Origin: Nocardioides solisilvae
Lineage (GTDB): Bacteria > Actinomycetota > Actinomycetes > Propionibacteriales > Nocardioidaceae
Direction of reading: 5' to 3'
Assembly: GCF_003194625.1 (NCBI RefSeq)
Contig: NZ_QHKX01000001.1
Coordinates: 1-64,000 of the forward strand
DNA length: 64,000 nucleotides
Shown here: in pieces, positions 23,898-31,633 of the stretch
Position numbering within the stretch: the first letter of the stretch is position 1
Layout of the letters: the number at the start of each line of letters is the position of its first letter
Notes under the pieces: model-generated
Seen by the model: only the letters and a program-made list of their open reading frames with translations
What the model was told of the DNA's origin: nothing
The model's database searches: none
Position numbers and translations under genes: made by a program

Positions 23898-25354
23898 ACG
23901 CGCTCCCCCAGCTGGGTGCCCGGGTGCCCGCGCCCCCCGCCGCGACCCCCGCCGCGACCCCCGCCGCGACCCAGGCCACCGCGGCCTCGGCCCCCTTCGG
24001 CACCACCCCGGCGACGCCCACCGGCGCACCGGTGCCCCCGGAGAACGCCGCCGGCTTCTTCGCGCTGCTGCTGGCGGCGCTGCCCGCCGCCCCCGGCACC
24101 GGCACCGTCGCCGGCGCCGGCGCCGGCGACGAAGGGACGCACGTGCACCCGAATGGCGCCGTCCTCGACGATCTCGCAGCAGTTCCGGTGCACGTGCACC
24201 GCTCCACCGAGGAGTCCGACGGGAGCACCCCGTCGGAAGACACGGAGGGCACCCTCGAGCACGAGGGCGCGGCAGGCCTGCCGCCCGAGGCCACCACGCC
24301 CGCGCCGGTGTCGGCCGAGCTCGCGCTGCTGGGGCCGTTCGGGCTCGACGCCGCCCGGGTCGCCAGCGAGAACGCCGCCGTCCACGCGGGTGGCACGGCC
24401 CCCGTCGTCGCACCGGCCACGCCGCTCACGCCCGAGACGTCATCAGGAGCGGCTGCCCCGACGACCCCGGCTGATGACGTCCGGCAGGGCGGCGCGGTGG
24501 CGGCGGACCCGATGACGGACCCGGTGGCGGACCCGGCGACAGACCCGGCGACGGGCGTGGCGGGGACGACCCCCGCCCCCTCGGCGACGTCATCAGGGCC
24601 GGTCGCCCCCGCGACCCCCGCTGACGACGTCCTGCGGGCAGGCCTCGAGACGTCATCGGGGGCGGCTGCCCCGACGACCCCGGCTGATGACGTCCCGCAG
24701 GGGGCGTCGGCTCCCTCGGCTGGCCAGGCTCCCGCGGCATCGCCTGCGCCCGCGGCTGCCCAGGTTCCCGGCGCTGCCGCGGCCGTCGGCGCCGCCGTGG
24801 CTCCCGCGACGCCCGTGGCTCCGCCCGCGGCGGCGCCCGCGGACCCGGGGACGGCGGCGCACGTGCGCGGCCAGGTCTTCCCCGAGGTGACCAGCATGGT
24901 CAGCCGCGGCGAGGGCACCCACCGGATCACGCTGACGCTCAACCCGGAGGCCCTCGGCGAGGTCAAGGTGACCCTGCTCGTGCGGGCCGGCGAGGTGACG
25001 GTCAGCTTCGCCGCGGGCGACCAGGCCCGCGGGGCCCTGCTCGAGGGCGCCCCCGAGCTCGCGCGGCTGCTCGAGCTCGCCGGGGCGCAGGAGAGCCGCG
25101 TGCTCGTCCGCGAGCCCGGCACCCCCGACCTGCTCGGCCAGCGCCAGGACGGCGCGGCGGGTCGCGACGGCCAGCCCGGCTCCCGGGCCGGCGCCGACAC
25201 CCCCGGCGGAGACCGGGGGCCCATGAACCACCACGCAGGGACGCGTGAGGGAAAGCTCGCCACGGACGGCACCACCAGCGGAGCAGGGACGGTCCCTGCC
25301 CCGCACGACCCGGTCCGCCGTCCCCGTGCCACGGGGCTCGACGTGACCGTGTGA
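23894..25354 (+). CDS. fliK: FliK hook-length control protein
   Basis: Secreted ruler and substrate-specificity switch. The 486 residues have a very Pro/Ala/Thr-rich N-terminal part (about 1-325) and a conserved C-terminal domain (about 335-405: HRITLTLNPEALGEVKVTLLVRAGEVTVSFAAGDQARGALLEG), which binds FlhB. Within the N-terminal part a 16-residue segment (ETSSGAAAPTTPADDV and variants) occurs three times. GTG 23894 overlaps the preceding gene. Length and composition fit a ruler; the repeats could change hook length. Confidence 0.9.
   Translation: MNALPQLGARVPAPPAATPAATPAATQATAASAPFGTTPATPTGAPVPPENAAGFFALLLAALPAAPGTGTVAGAGAGDEGTHVHPNGAVLDDLAAVPVHVHRSTEESDGSTPSEDTEGTLEHEGAAGLPPEATTPAPVSAELALLGPFGLDAARVASENAAVHAGGTAPVVAPATPLTPETSSGAAAPTTPADDVRQGGAVAADPMTDPVADPATDPATGVAGTTPAPSATSSGPVAPATPADDVLRAGLETSSGAAAPTTPADDVPQGASAPSAGQAPAASPAPAAAQVPGAAAAVGAAVAPATPVAPPAAAPADPGTAAHVRGQVFPEVTSMVSRGEGTHRITLTLNPEALGEVKVTLLVRAGEVTVSFAAGDQARGALLEGAPELARLLELAGAQESRVLVREPGTPDLLGQRQDGAAGRDGQPGSRAGADTPGGDRGPMNHHAGTREGKLATDGTTSGAGTVPAPHDPVRRPRATGLDVTV
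24434..24694 (+). repeat. Three palindromic repeats inside fliK
   Basis: Three about 48-bp segments (24434-24481, 24584-24631, 24647-24694) each open with GACGTCATC and close with the inverse GATGACGTC (one copy GACGACGTC). All are in the fliK frame and encode near-identical TSSG..P..PADDV peptides. Each unit can form a hairpin as well as acting as a coding repeat. Confidence 0.8.
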
Positions 25355-25364
25355 GGAGGAATCC

Positions 25365-25805
25365 GTGTCGATCCCGGCAACGGAGGCCGTGTCGGCCGGC
25401 ATGTTCGGTCCGGCCACGACCAGCACGTCCACCCCGACGACCGCGGCTGACAAGGACATGTTCCTGCAGCTGATGGTCGCGCAGATGCGCTACCAGGACC
25501 CGCTGAACCCGGCGGACTCCGGGGAGTTCCTCGCCCAGACCGCGCAGTTCACGGCGCTGGAGAAGATGCAGGCCGTGGCCGACCAGACCGCGCTGCTGCT
25601 CTCGAGCCAGATGGCGTTCGGCGCCGCCGGGCTCGTCGGCCGCGAGGTGGCCTGGACCAACCCGGACGGCACGGCCGGCAGCGGCCTGGTCTCCGGCGTC
25701 GTCTTCGGCGCCCAGGGCCCGGTCCTCGACGTCGGCGGCACCGAGGTGCCGCTCGCGCTGGTCTCCTCGGTCACCGCAGCCACCAGCGGCGACACCCCTT
25801 CCTGA
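25365..25805 (+). CDS. flgD: FlgD hook assembly (capping) protein
   Basis: Scaffold that caps the growing hook. The 146 residues contain ADKDMFLQLMVAQMRYQDPLNPADSGEFLAQTAQFTALEKMQ, the strongly conserved FlgD N-terminal domain. The C-terminal part is short, lacking the full Ig/Tudor-like extension of E. coli FlgD, as in other Gram-positive FlgD. GTG 25365 follows AGGAGG (25354-25359), which overlaps the fliK stop codon, so coupling is likely. Confidence 0.95.
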   Translation: MSIPATEAVSAGMFGPATTSTSTPTTAADKDMFLQLMVAQMRYQDPLNPADSGEFLAQTAQFTALEKMQAVADQTALLLSSQMAFGAAGLVGREVAWTNPDGTAGSGLVSGVVFGAQGPVLDVGGTEVPLALVSSVTAATSGDTPS

Positions 25806-25841
25806 CCCCCTTCCCGTCCCATCACTCGTGAGGTAACCACC

Positions 25842-26696
25842 ATGCTTCGTTCGCTCTTCACCGGCATCTCCGGGCTCCGCGTCAACCAGACCATGCTCGA
25901 CGTGACCGGCAACAACATCGCCAACGCCAACACCACCGGCTTCAAGTCCAGCACCACGGTCTTCCAGGACACGCTCAGCCAGATGATGACCGGCGCCGGC
26001 GGCCCCAACGACAACAACGGCGGCACCAACCCCGTCCAGGTCGGCCTCGGCGTGCAGCTCGCCGGCACCGTCACCAACCTCACCCAGGGCTCGGAGCAGA
26101 CCACCGGTCGCGCCACCGACCTGATGCTCTCGGGCGACGGCATGTTCGTGGTCCGCAAGGGCGACGAACAGCTCTACACCCGCGCCGGGGCCTTCTCGTT
26201 CGACTCCGCCGGCACCCTCGTCACGCCCACCGGCAACCGCGTGCAGGGCTACGCCCTGGACGCCGACGGCAACGCCACCGGCGGGCTCGTCGACGTCACC
26301 CTCGACGTCGCGAACGCCGTCCCGGCCGTGCCCGCGGGCGTCGAGATGACGTCGTACACGATCGGCAGCGACGGCAAGGTCACCGGCCGCTTCTCCGACG
26401 GCATCCAGCGCGGGATGGCCCAGATCGCCGTCGCCGACTTCACCAACCCCAACGGCCTGGAGAAGGTCGGCGAGACCAGCTACCGGGTCTCGGCCAACTC
26501 CGGCGACGCCCAGCTGGGCGTCGCGGGCGAGGGCGGTCGCGGCACGGTCAAGGGCGGCTCGCTGGAGATGTCGAACGTCGACCTCGCCGCCGAGTTCACC
26601 AACCTGATCCTGGCCCAGCGCGGCTTCCAGGCCAGCTCGCGGGTGATCACCACCTCCGACCAGGTCCTGGAGGAGCTGGTGAACATCAAGCGCTGA
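25842..26696 (+). CDS. flgE: FlgE hook protein (only FlgE/F/G-family gene present)
   Basis: Hook subunit. The 284 residues begin MLRSLFTGISGLRVNQTMLDVTGNNIANANTTGFK and end ASRVITTSDQVLEELVNIKR, the family ends, with EMSNVDLAAEFTNLILAQRGFQ near the C terminus. It is short for a hook protein; the length also resembles FlgG (distal rod). Position right after fliK-flgD argues for FlgE. No separate flgF or flgG is seen anywhere in the window, so this protein may serve more than one role. GTGAGGTAA before the ATG serves as a Shine-Dalgarno. Confidence 0.9.
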   Translation: MLRSLFTGISGLRVNQTMLDVTGNNIANANTTGFKSSTTVFQDTLSQMMTGAGGPNDNNGGTNPVQVGLGVQLAGTVTNLTQGSEQTTGRATDLMLSGDGMFVVRKGDEQLYTRAGAFSFDSAGTLVTPTGNRVQGYALDADGNATGGLVDVTLDVANAVPAVPAGVEMTSYTIGSDGKVTGRFSDGIQRGMAQIAVADFTNPNGLEKVGETSYRVSANSGDAQLGVAGEGGRGTVKGGSLEMSNVDLAAEFTNLILAQRGFQASSRVITTSDQVLEELVNIKR

Positions 26697-26716
26697 CGCG
26701 CGCGGGCGCCTCCGCG

Positions 26717-26750
26717 CCGGCCCGGCCGCACCTTCGTGCGGACGGGTCGG
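26717..26750 (+). terminator. Hairpin after flgE
   Basis: CCGGCCCG/CGGGTCGG (outer 8 bp, one G-T pair) and CCGCAC/GTGCGG (inner 6 bp) with a CTTC loop, 20 nt after the flgE stop and just upstream of the next promoter. No T-run. A good candidate terminator separating the flgB operon from flbD-motAB. Confidence 0.65.
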
Positions 26751-26758
26751 CCGGAAGG

Positions 26759-26785
26759 CCTCAGGTCGGGCCCCGCCCGGCCGAA
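26759..26785 (+). promoter_or_regulatory. Sigma-28-like promoter of flbD-motA-motB-fliL
   Basis: CCTCAG (26759-26764), 15 nt, GCCGAA (26780-26785). It follows the flgE hairpin directly and leaves a leader of roughly 50 nt. Confidence 0.75.
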
Positions 26786-26843
26786 GTGAAGGAACGAGGG
26801 CCACGGACGGCCCTCGGCTGGACGCACAAGGATGGTGCCGATC

Positions 26844-27143
26844 GTGATCATGCTGACCCGACTCTCAGGGACGCAGTTCGTCCTGAACTCCGACCTGATC
26901 GAGCGCATCGACGCCACCCCCGACACGGTCATCACGCTGACCGACGGGACGAAGTACGTCGTCGCGGACTCCATGACCCAGGTCGTCGCCGCGGTGCGGG
27001 GCTTCCGCTCCGAGATCGTCGCGCTCTCCGCGATGGTGCCGCCCGATCTGGAGCAGCTCTTCCCCACCCCGCACACGGCCCACCTGGCGCCGGTCACCAG
27101 CCTCCCGGGGCGCGAGGCCGCCGCCGAGCGGCGGGAGAGCTGA
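26844..27143 (+). CDS. flbD: FlbD/SwrD family flagellar protein
   Basis: 99 residues beginning MIMLTRLSGTQFVLNSDLIERIDATPDTVITLTDGTKYVV, an almost complete match to the FlbD/SwrD consensus. SwrD raises flagellar torque in Bacillus, fitting its place just before motA. GTG 26844 is preferred since it gives the family N terminus; ATG 26832 would add four residues. The C-terminal 35 residues (about 65-99, Pro-rich) extend beyond the family core. One base separates it from motA. Confidence 0.9.
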   Translation: MIMLTRLSGTQFVLNSDLIERIDATPDTVITLTDGTKYVVADSMTQVVAAVRGFRSEIVALSAMVPPDLEQLFPTPHTAHLAPVTSLPGREAAAERRES

Positions 27144-27144
27144 C

Positions 27145-27909
27145 ATGGATCCGGCCACCCTGATCGGCATCGTCCTGGCGTTCGGGATCATCATCCTGTC
27201 CAACATCCTCGAGGGCGGTAACCCCGCCTCGATGATCCTGCTGCCGCCGATGCTCCTCGTCTTCGGCGCGACCCTGGCCATCTGCTTCGCCGGCGGCACC
27301 CTGGCCGACGGCAAAGCGGTCCCCGGGTCGCTCAAGCGGGCGTTCACCGCGAAGGCGCCCTCCTCGGGCGACCTCGTCCCGGTGGTCGTCCAGCTCGCCG
27401 AGCGCGCCCGGCGCGACGGGCTGCTGGCCCTGGAGGACCAGCTGCGCGGCATCGACGACCCCTTCCTGGTCAAGGGCGTCACCCTGGCGATCGACGGCAC
27501 CGACCCCGCCGAGGTGCGCGACATCCTCGAGGCGGAGGTCTACGCCAAGAAGTCGCAGGACAAGCACGCGGCCAAGTTCTTCGCCGACGCGGGCGCCTAC
27601 GCGCCCACCATCGGCATCGTCGGCACCGTGATGGGCCTGGTGCACGTGCTGGAGAACCTCGCCCAGCCCGAGGAGCTCGGCCACCTGATCGCGGCGGCGT
27701 TCCTCGCCACCCTGTGGGGCGTCTGCTCCGCCAACGCCATCTGGCTGCCGATCGCCGCGCGGCTCAAGCGGCTCAGCGAGCTGGAGTGCCACCGGATGGA
27801 GGTGGCGATCGAGGGGGTCGCCGCGATCCAGGCCGGCGCCAACCCGCGGGTGATCGCGCAGAAGCTCAACTCGCTGCTCCCCGCCGCCGAGCAGGCGAAG
27901 GCCGCCTGA
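27145..27909 (+). CDS. motA: MotA stator protein
   Basis: Proton-channel subunit of the stator with four membrane helices. The 254 residues open with MDPATLIGIVLAFGIIILSNILEGG and a second helix MILLPPMLLVFGATLAICFAG; the cytosolic loop carries RARRDGLLALEDQL, the Arg/Glu region that touches FliG; the second helix pair is IGIVGTVMGLVHVLENL and LIAAAFLATLWGVCSANAIWLPIA, with family Pro and Gly residues. It overlaps motB as TGATG. Confidence 0.97.
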   Translation: MDPATLIGIVLAFGIIILSNILEGGNPASMILLPPMLLVFGATLAICFAGGTLADGKAVPGSLKRAFTAKAPSSGDLVPVVVQLAERARRDGLLALEDQLRGIDDPFLVKGVTLAIDGTDPAEVRDILEAEVYAKKSQDKHAAKFFADAGAYAPTIGIVGTVMGLVHVLENLAQPEELGHLIAAAFLATLWGVCSANAIWLPIAARLKRLSELECHRMEVAIEGVAAIQAGANPRVIAQKLNSLLPAAEQAKAA

Positions 27910-28802
27910 TGGCCGGGAAGCGGCGCGAGCCGGAGGAGGAGCACGAGAACCACGAGCGGTGGCTCGTCACCTACGCCGACATGGTCACCCTCCTGATGGT
28001 GCTCTTCATCGTGATGTTCGCGATGAGCCAGGTCGACGAGAAGAAGTTCAGCGCCCTCAAGGAGGGCCTGGCCGCGGGCTTCGGCCAGTCGGCGCTGGTG
28101 ATGGACGGCTCCGAGTCGATCCTCGACAACCCGGGCAGCGCCGCCGTCAAGACGGTCACCACCGAGCAGTACCGCGACCTCACCCCCGAGCAGCAGAAGG
28201 CCGTGGACGAGGCGGTCAGCCAGACGGTGGCCCAGCAGGAGCGGCTGCGGACGCAGCGCAGGTACGCCGAGGCGCAGGCCGAGGCGGACCGGCTCGCGGA
28301 GGTCCGGCGCCAGCTGCACCGGGCGCTGCGCGCCAAGGGGCTGCAGGACGACGTGGTCACCACGATCGACAACCGCGGGCTCGTGGTCAGCCTGGTCTCC
28401 CGGCACGTCGTCTTCGAGGCCAACCTGGCCGACCTGACGACCCGCGGCCGGCAGGTCGTGGACACCCTGGCCCCGGTGCTGGCCAGGATCCCCGACGCGC
28501 TCCAGATCGACGGCCACACCAACCAGGTCCCGGTGAAGCCGAAGTACTACCAGACCGACTGGGACCTCTCCGCCGCCCGCTCGATCACCGTGCTGCGGCA
28601 CCTGAGCGAGCGACGCGGGATCCCGGGCGAGCGGCTGACCGCCTCGGCGTTCGGCCACGAGAAGCCGCTCGTGGACCCCGACCGCCCGGGGTCCCAGCAG
28701 ATCAACAAGAGGGTCGACATCGTGGTGCTCTCCGCGCTGCCGGCCGAGACGCGCGAGCTCCTCGAGCAGGCGGCCCGCGAGGACGAAGGAGACCCGGCAT
28801 GA
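27909..28802 (+). CDS. motB: MotB stator protein
   Basis: Stator subunit that binds protons and anchors to peptidoglycan. The 297 residues have one N-terminal membrane helix with the proton-binding Asp24 in TYADMVTLLMVLFIVMFAMS, a long periplasmic linker with coiled-coil character, and an OmpA-like domain (about 180-280) with IDGHTNQVPV and DLSAARSITVLRHL. The Asp context (YADMVTLL) fits proton-driven rather than sodium-driven stators, though this is not decisive. It overlaps fliL as ATGA. Confidence 0.97.
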   Translation: MAGKRREPEEEHENHERWLVTYADMVTLLMVLFIVMFAMSQVDEKKFSALKEGLAAGFGQSALVMDGSESILDNPGSAAVKTVTTEQYRDLTPEQQKAVDEAVSQTVAQQERLRTQRRYAEAQAEADRLAEVRRQLHRALRAKGLQDDVVTTIDNRGLVVSLVSRHVVFEANLADLTTRGRQVVDTLAPVLARIPDALQIDGHTNQVPVKPKYYQTDWDLSAARSITVLRHLSERRGIPGERLTASAFGHEKPLVDPDRPGSQQINKRVDIVVLSALPAETRELLEQAAREDEGDPA

Positions 28803-29248
28803 CCGTCACCGCGATGCAGCCCGTGGCCGCCCCCGCGACCCCCGAGGGGGGCGAGGAGCCGAAGAAGGGCGGCAAGAAGAAGCTCGTGGTCGTCCTGCTC
28901 CTGGTGCTCGCGCTGGGCGGCGGCGGGTGGTTCTTCTTCCTCAAGCCGTCGGGCCCCACCGAGCCGGTGCCCGGCGAGGTGGTGACGCTGGAGTCGATGC
29001 AGCTCAACCTCGCCGGCGGCCACTACCTGCGCCTGGGCATGGCCCTCCAGCTCGAGGAGGGTGCCCACGAGGCCGACGGGAGCAAGGCGCTGGACGCCGC
29101 GATCACCGTCTTCAGCGGCCTCGAGATGTCCAAGCTGGTCACCACGGAGCAGCGCGAGGAGCTGCGCGGCAAGCTGATGGAGAAGCTCGACCACGCCTAC
29201 CACGGCGAGGTGCTGGAGGTGTACTTCACCGAGTTCGTCACCCAGTAG
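28799..29248 (+). CDS. fliL: FliL stator-associated protein
   Basis: Single-pass membrane protein that surrounds or stabilizes the stator. The 149 residues have a short cytosolic part, a Lys-rich stretch, a membrane helix (about 29-47, LVVVLLLVLALGGGGWFFF) and a periplasmic stomatin-like domain ending YHGEVLEVYFTEFVTQ, the FliL C-terminal signature. Last gene of the flbD-motA-motB-fliL unit, followed by a hairpin. Confidence 0.93.
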   Translation: MTVTAMQPVAAPATPEGGEEPKKGGKKKLVVVLLLVLALGGGGWFFFLKPSGPTEPVPGEVVTLESMQLNLAGGHYLRLGMALQLEEGAHEADGSKALDAAITVFSGLEMSKLVTTEQREELRGKLMEKLDHAYHGEVLEVYFTEFVTQ

Positions 29249-29253
29249 CGGCG

Positions 29254-29272
29254 GGGAGCCCCGACGGCTCCC
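29254..29272 (+). terminator. Hairpin after fliL
   Basis: GGGAGCC (29254-29260), loop CCGAC, GGCTCCC (29266-29272): a perfect 7-bp stem 5 nt after the fliL stop and before the fliM promoter. No T-run. Confidence 0.55.
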
Positions 29273-29315
29273 GACCGGTCGGCAGACCGCCCGACGAATG
29301 GTCTAGTCCGAAATC

Positions 29316-29342
29316 CCTCAGGAGGGCACGGGTCGCGCCGAT
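29316..29342 (+). promoter_or_regulatory. Sigma-28-like promoter of fliM operon (possible leaderless start)
   Basis: CCTCAG (29316-29321), 15 nt, GCCGAT (29337-29342), then 9 nt (ACGACCTAC) to GTG 29352. No room for a Shine-Dalgarno on the mRNA. Confidence 0.75.
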
Positions 29343-29351
29343 ACGACCTAC

Positions 29352-30314
29352 GTGACCCCTCCCGCGCCGTCCGCACCCGCGTCCCAGAACGGGACGTCGG
29401 GCGTGCGCGCGCGCCGTCGCAACCGCCGGGCCGAGCCGGTCGTCTACGACTTCCGCCGGCCGATCCAGCTGAGCCGCGAGCACTCGCGGATCCTGCAGCT
29501 CGGCTTCGACAGCTTCGCGCGGCAGGCCACCACCGTCTTCACCAGCTGGCTGCGCACCGTCTGCGCCGTCCAGCTGCTCTCCATCCACCAGCTCAGCTAC
29601 GACGAGTACATCGACTCCCTCGCGGCCCCGACCTACATGGTCAAGCTCACCGCGGAGCCGATGCACGGCCTCGCCATGCTGGAGGTGCCGCTGCCGGCCA
29701 CGATGGCCAGCATCGACCACATGCTCGGCGGCCCCGGCGGCGCGGTGCAGCCCGTGCGGCCGCTCACCGAGATCGAGTCGGGCGTGATCCGGGGCCTGGT
29801 CGACCGGCTGCTGAGCGAGATGCGCTACGGCCTGGCCGCGATCGCCGACTTCGAGCTGCTGCCGGCCGGCATCGAGTACAGCCCCCAGTTCGCCCAGATC
29901 GCCGGCGCCGCCGACGTCATGGTGGTGGTGGAGTTCGAGCTGCGGATCCTCGAGATCGCGCACCGGATGACGCTCTGCCTGCCCTTCAACGGGCTGCTCC
30001 CCCACCTCACCAAGGCCGCCGCCCCGGCCCCGGTCTCGGAGCGCGAGCTGGTCAAGCGCGAGGAGGCGGCCCGGCTGCTCCACGACCGCTTCGCCGACGT
30101 CCCGGTGGAGGCGAGCGTCCGGCTCCGGCCCACCGCGCTCCACCCCACGGCGCTCGCCGCGCTCAAGCCCGGCGACGTCCTCCGCCTCGCGCACCCGGCG
30201 TCCGCGCCGCTCGACGTCTGCGTCGACGACACCACGTTCGCCCACGCCACCGCCGGGGCCAAGGGCCCGCGGCTCGCCGCCCTCATCGTGGGCACCCCGA
30301 AGGAGAACGCATGA
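29352..30314 (+). CDS. fliM: FliM motor switch protein lacking the canonical CheY-binding N terminus
   Basis: Switch-complex protein linking FliG and FliN. The 320 residues contain YDFRRPIQLSREHSRILQLGFDSFARQ, the CheC-like middle domain (MLGGPGGAVQPVRPLTEIESGVIRGLVDRLLSEM) and a C-terminal SpoA domain (about 250-318). The N-terminal 35 residues are Ser/Pro/Arg-rich and do not show the LSQxEIDALL peptide that binds CheY-P in enterics and Bacillus. GTG 29352 is the start; it lies 9 nt behind the promoter. It overlaps fliN by 4 nt. Confidence 0.94.
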   Translation: MTPPAPSAPASQNGTSGVRARRRNRRAEPVVYDFRRPIQLSREHSRILQLGFDSFARQATTVFTSWLRTVCAVQLLSIHQLSYDEYIDSLAAPTYMVKLTAEPMHGLAMLEVPLPATMASIDHMLGGPGGAVQPVRPLTEIESGVIRGLVDRLLSEMRYGLAAIADFELLPAGIEYSPQFAQIAGAADVMVVVEFELRILEIAHRMTLCLPFNGLLPHLTKAAAPAPVSERELVKREEAARLLHDRFADVPVEASVRLRPTALHPTALAALKPGDVLRLAHPASAPLDVCVDDTTFAHATAGAKGPRLAALIVGTPKENA

Positions 30315-31141
30315 TCCCCCAGCCGCAGACCGCGCCGGACCCGACCCTGGCCGTCACCGCCGCCACCGCCGCGGCCGGCCTGCTCCCGGCCGTGACCCCG
30401 CTCAGCGCGGTCACCGCGCAGCCGGGCAACGAGCACGTCACCGCGGCGTTCGCCGGGGCGGCCATCGCCAGCCTGGAGGGGCCCGACGGGCGCACCCACC
30501 GCGCCGCCGTCCTGGTCGGCGAGGAGTTCGTCCGCGCCCTGGTGGAGAGCCCGCTGGGCGGGCTCGACCTCGCCGCGGCCACCCAGCCCGCGATCGACGC
30601 CCTCGCCGCCGCGCTGGGCTGCACGGCCCGGGCGGCCGTCCCCGTCGACCTCTCGATGGTCGTCGCCGACCTCGGCGGCCCCTTCACCGCCGTGCCGCTC
30701 GTCGGGCAGGGCATCGAGGCCGCCGTCCTGCTCTGCGACTCCGCCCTGGTCCCCGCCACGGCCGTCCCCGCGCCCCCCGCGGCGGCCTTCGCCGCCACCC
30801 ACGTGATCGCTGAGCCCGTCGCCGCGCCCGCCGCCGAGGCCGGCCCGCTCTCCTACGGCGCCCCGACGCCCCAGCCGGGCGACCACGTCGCCGCGCGGCG
30901 CGGCATCGAGATGCTGGCCGGCGTCGACATGGAGGTCACGGTCGAGCTGGGCCGGACCCGGATGGCGGTCCGCGACCTGCTGGCGCTCTCCCCCGGCACC
31001 GTGCTGGAGCTCGACCGCGCCGCCGACGGCCCGGCCGACCTGCTGGTCAACGGCCGTCTCATCGCCCGCGGCGAGGTCGTCGTGGTCGACGAGGACTTCG
31101 GCCTCCGGATCACCGAGATCGTGGACGAAGCGGGCGCCTGA
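30311..31141 (+). CDS. fliN: FliN motor switch protein with long N-terminal domain
   Basis: C-ring protein. The C-terminal 75 residues (GVDMEVTVELGRTRMAVRDLLALSPGTVLELDRAADGPADLLVNGRLIARGEVVVVDEDFGLRITEI) form a typical SpoA domain. At 276 residues it is about twice the usual FliN length; about residues 40-150 look like a degenerate CheC-like domain (AAVLVGEEFVRALVESPLGG, AIDALAAALG), as in FliY, but the E-x-x-N phosphatase motif is not visible. An Ala/Pro linker separates the two parts. Four-nt overlap with fliM. Confidence 0.9.
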   Translation: MIPQPQTAPDPTLAVTAATAAAGLLPAVTPLSAVTAQPGNEHVTAAFAGAAIASLEGPDGRTHRAAVLVGEEFVRALVESPLGGLDLAAATQPAIDALAAALGCTARAAVPVDLSMVVADLGGPFTAVPLVGQGIEAAVLLCDSALVPATAVPAPPAAAFAATHVIAEPVAAPAAEAGPLSYGAPTPQPGDHVAARRGIEMLAGVDMEVTVELGRTRMAVRDLLALSPGTVLELDRAADGPADLLVNGRLIARGEVVVVDEDFGLRITEIVDEAGA

Positions 31142-31144
31142 CCC

Positions 31145-31633
31145 GTGCTCGAGCTCACCCTCCGGCTGGTCTTCTCGCTGGCCGTCGTCGTCGGCCTGCT
31201 CCTGCTGCTGGCCCGTCTCGGGGCACGTCGGTTCAAGGGCGGCGCCGACGCGCTGGTCCGCGTGGTGCACCGCCAGCCGCTGAGCCGCACCACGGCGGTC
31301 GCCGTGGTGACGGTGGGCAGCCGCGTCCTCGTGCTGGGCACCACCGAGCACCAGGTCACCGTGCTGACCGAGCTGGACCCCGAGGAGCTGGTGGGCGAGG
31401 AGCTCGCCGACGCCGAGGACGACGGGGCCGCAGGCCCGGCCGGCACGGCGTACGCCGCCCCCGGCGACGCCGCCCCCGCGGGCGGCGCCCGGCGCCTCGA
31501 GCCGCAGGTCGCCCCGGAGACCACCCCGCTCGGCGGGTCGGTCCTCTCCCCGGCGACGTGGCGCCAGGCGCTGGCCGCCCTGCAGGACCGCGGCCGCGAG
31601 GGCCGCGACGACCGCGGCAGGCACCGGCCGTGA
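31145..31633 (+). CDS. fliO: FliO export gate assembly protein
   Basis: Helps assemble FliP. The 162 residues begin with one membrane helix (LELTLRLVFSLAVVVGLLLLLARLG) and continue with the small cytosolic FliO domain (VRVVHRQPLSRTTAVAVVTVGSRVLVLGTTEHQVTVLTEL), then a low-complexity tail of about 70 residues. GTG 31145 is the start. Position between fliN and fliP confirms the call; the tail is longer than usual. Confidence 0.9.
   Translation: MLELTLRLVFSLAVVVGLLLLLARLGARRFKGGADALVRVVHRQPLSRTTAVAVVTVGSRVLVLGTTEHQVTVLTELDPEELVGEELADAEDDGAAGPAGTAYAAPGDAAPAGGARRLEPQVAPETTPLGGSVLSPATWRQALAALQDRGREGRDDRGRHRP

Noticed and set aside
25842..26696. Calling this gene flgG (distal rod)
   Set aside because: Length permits it, but its place after fliK-flgD and the lack of any other hook gene favour FlgE; left as FlgE with the caveat noted.
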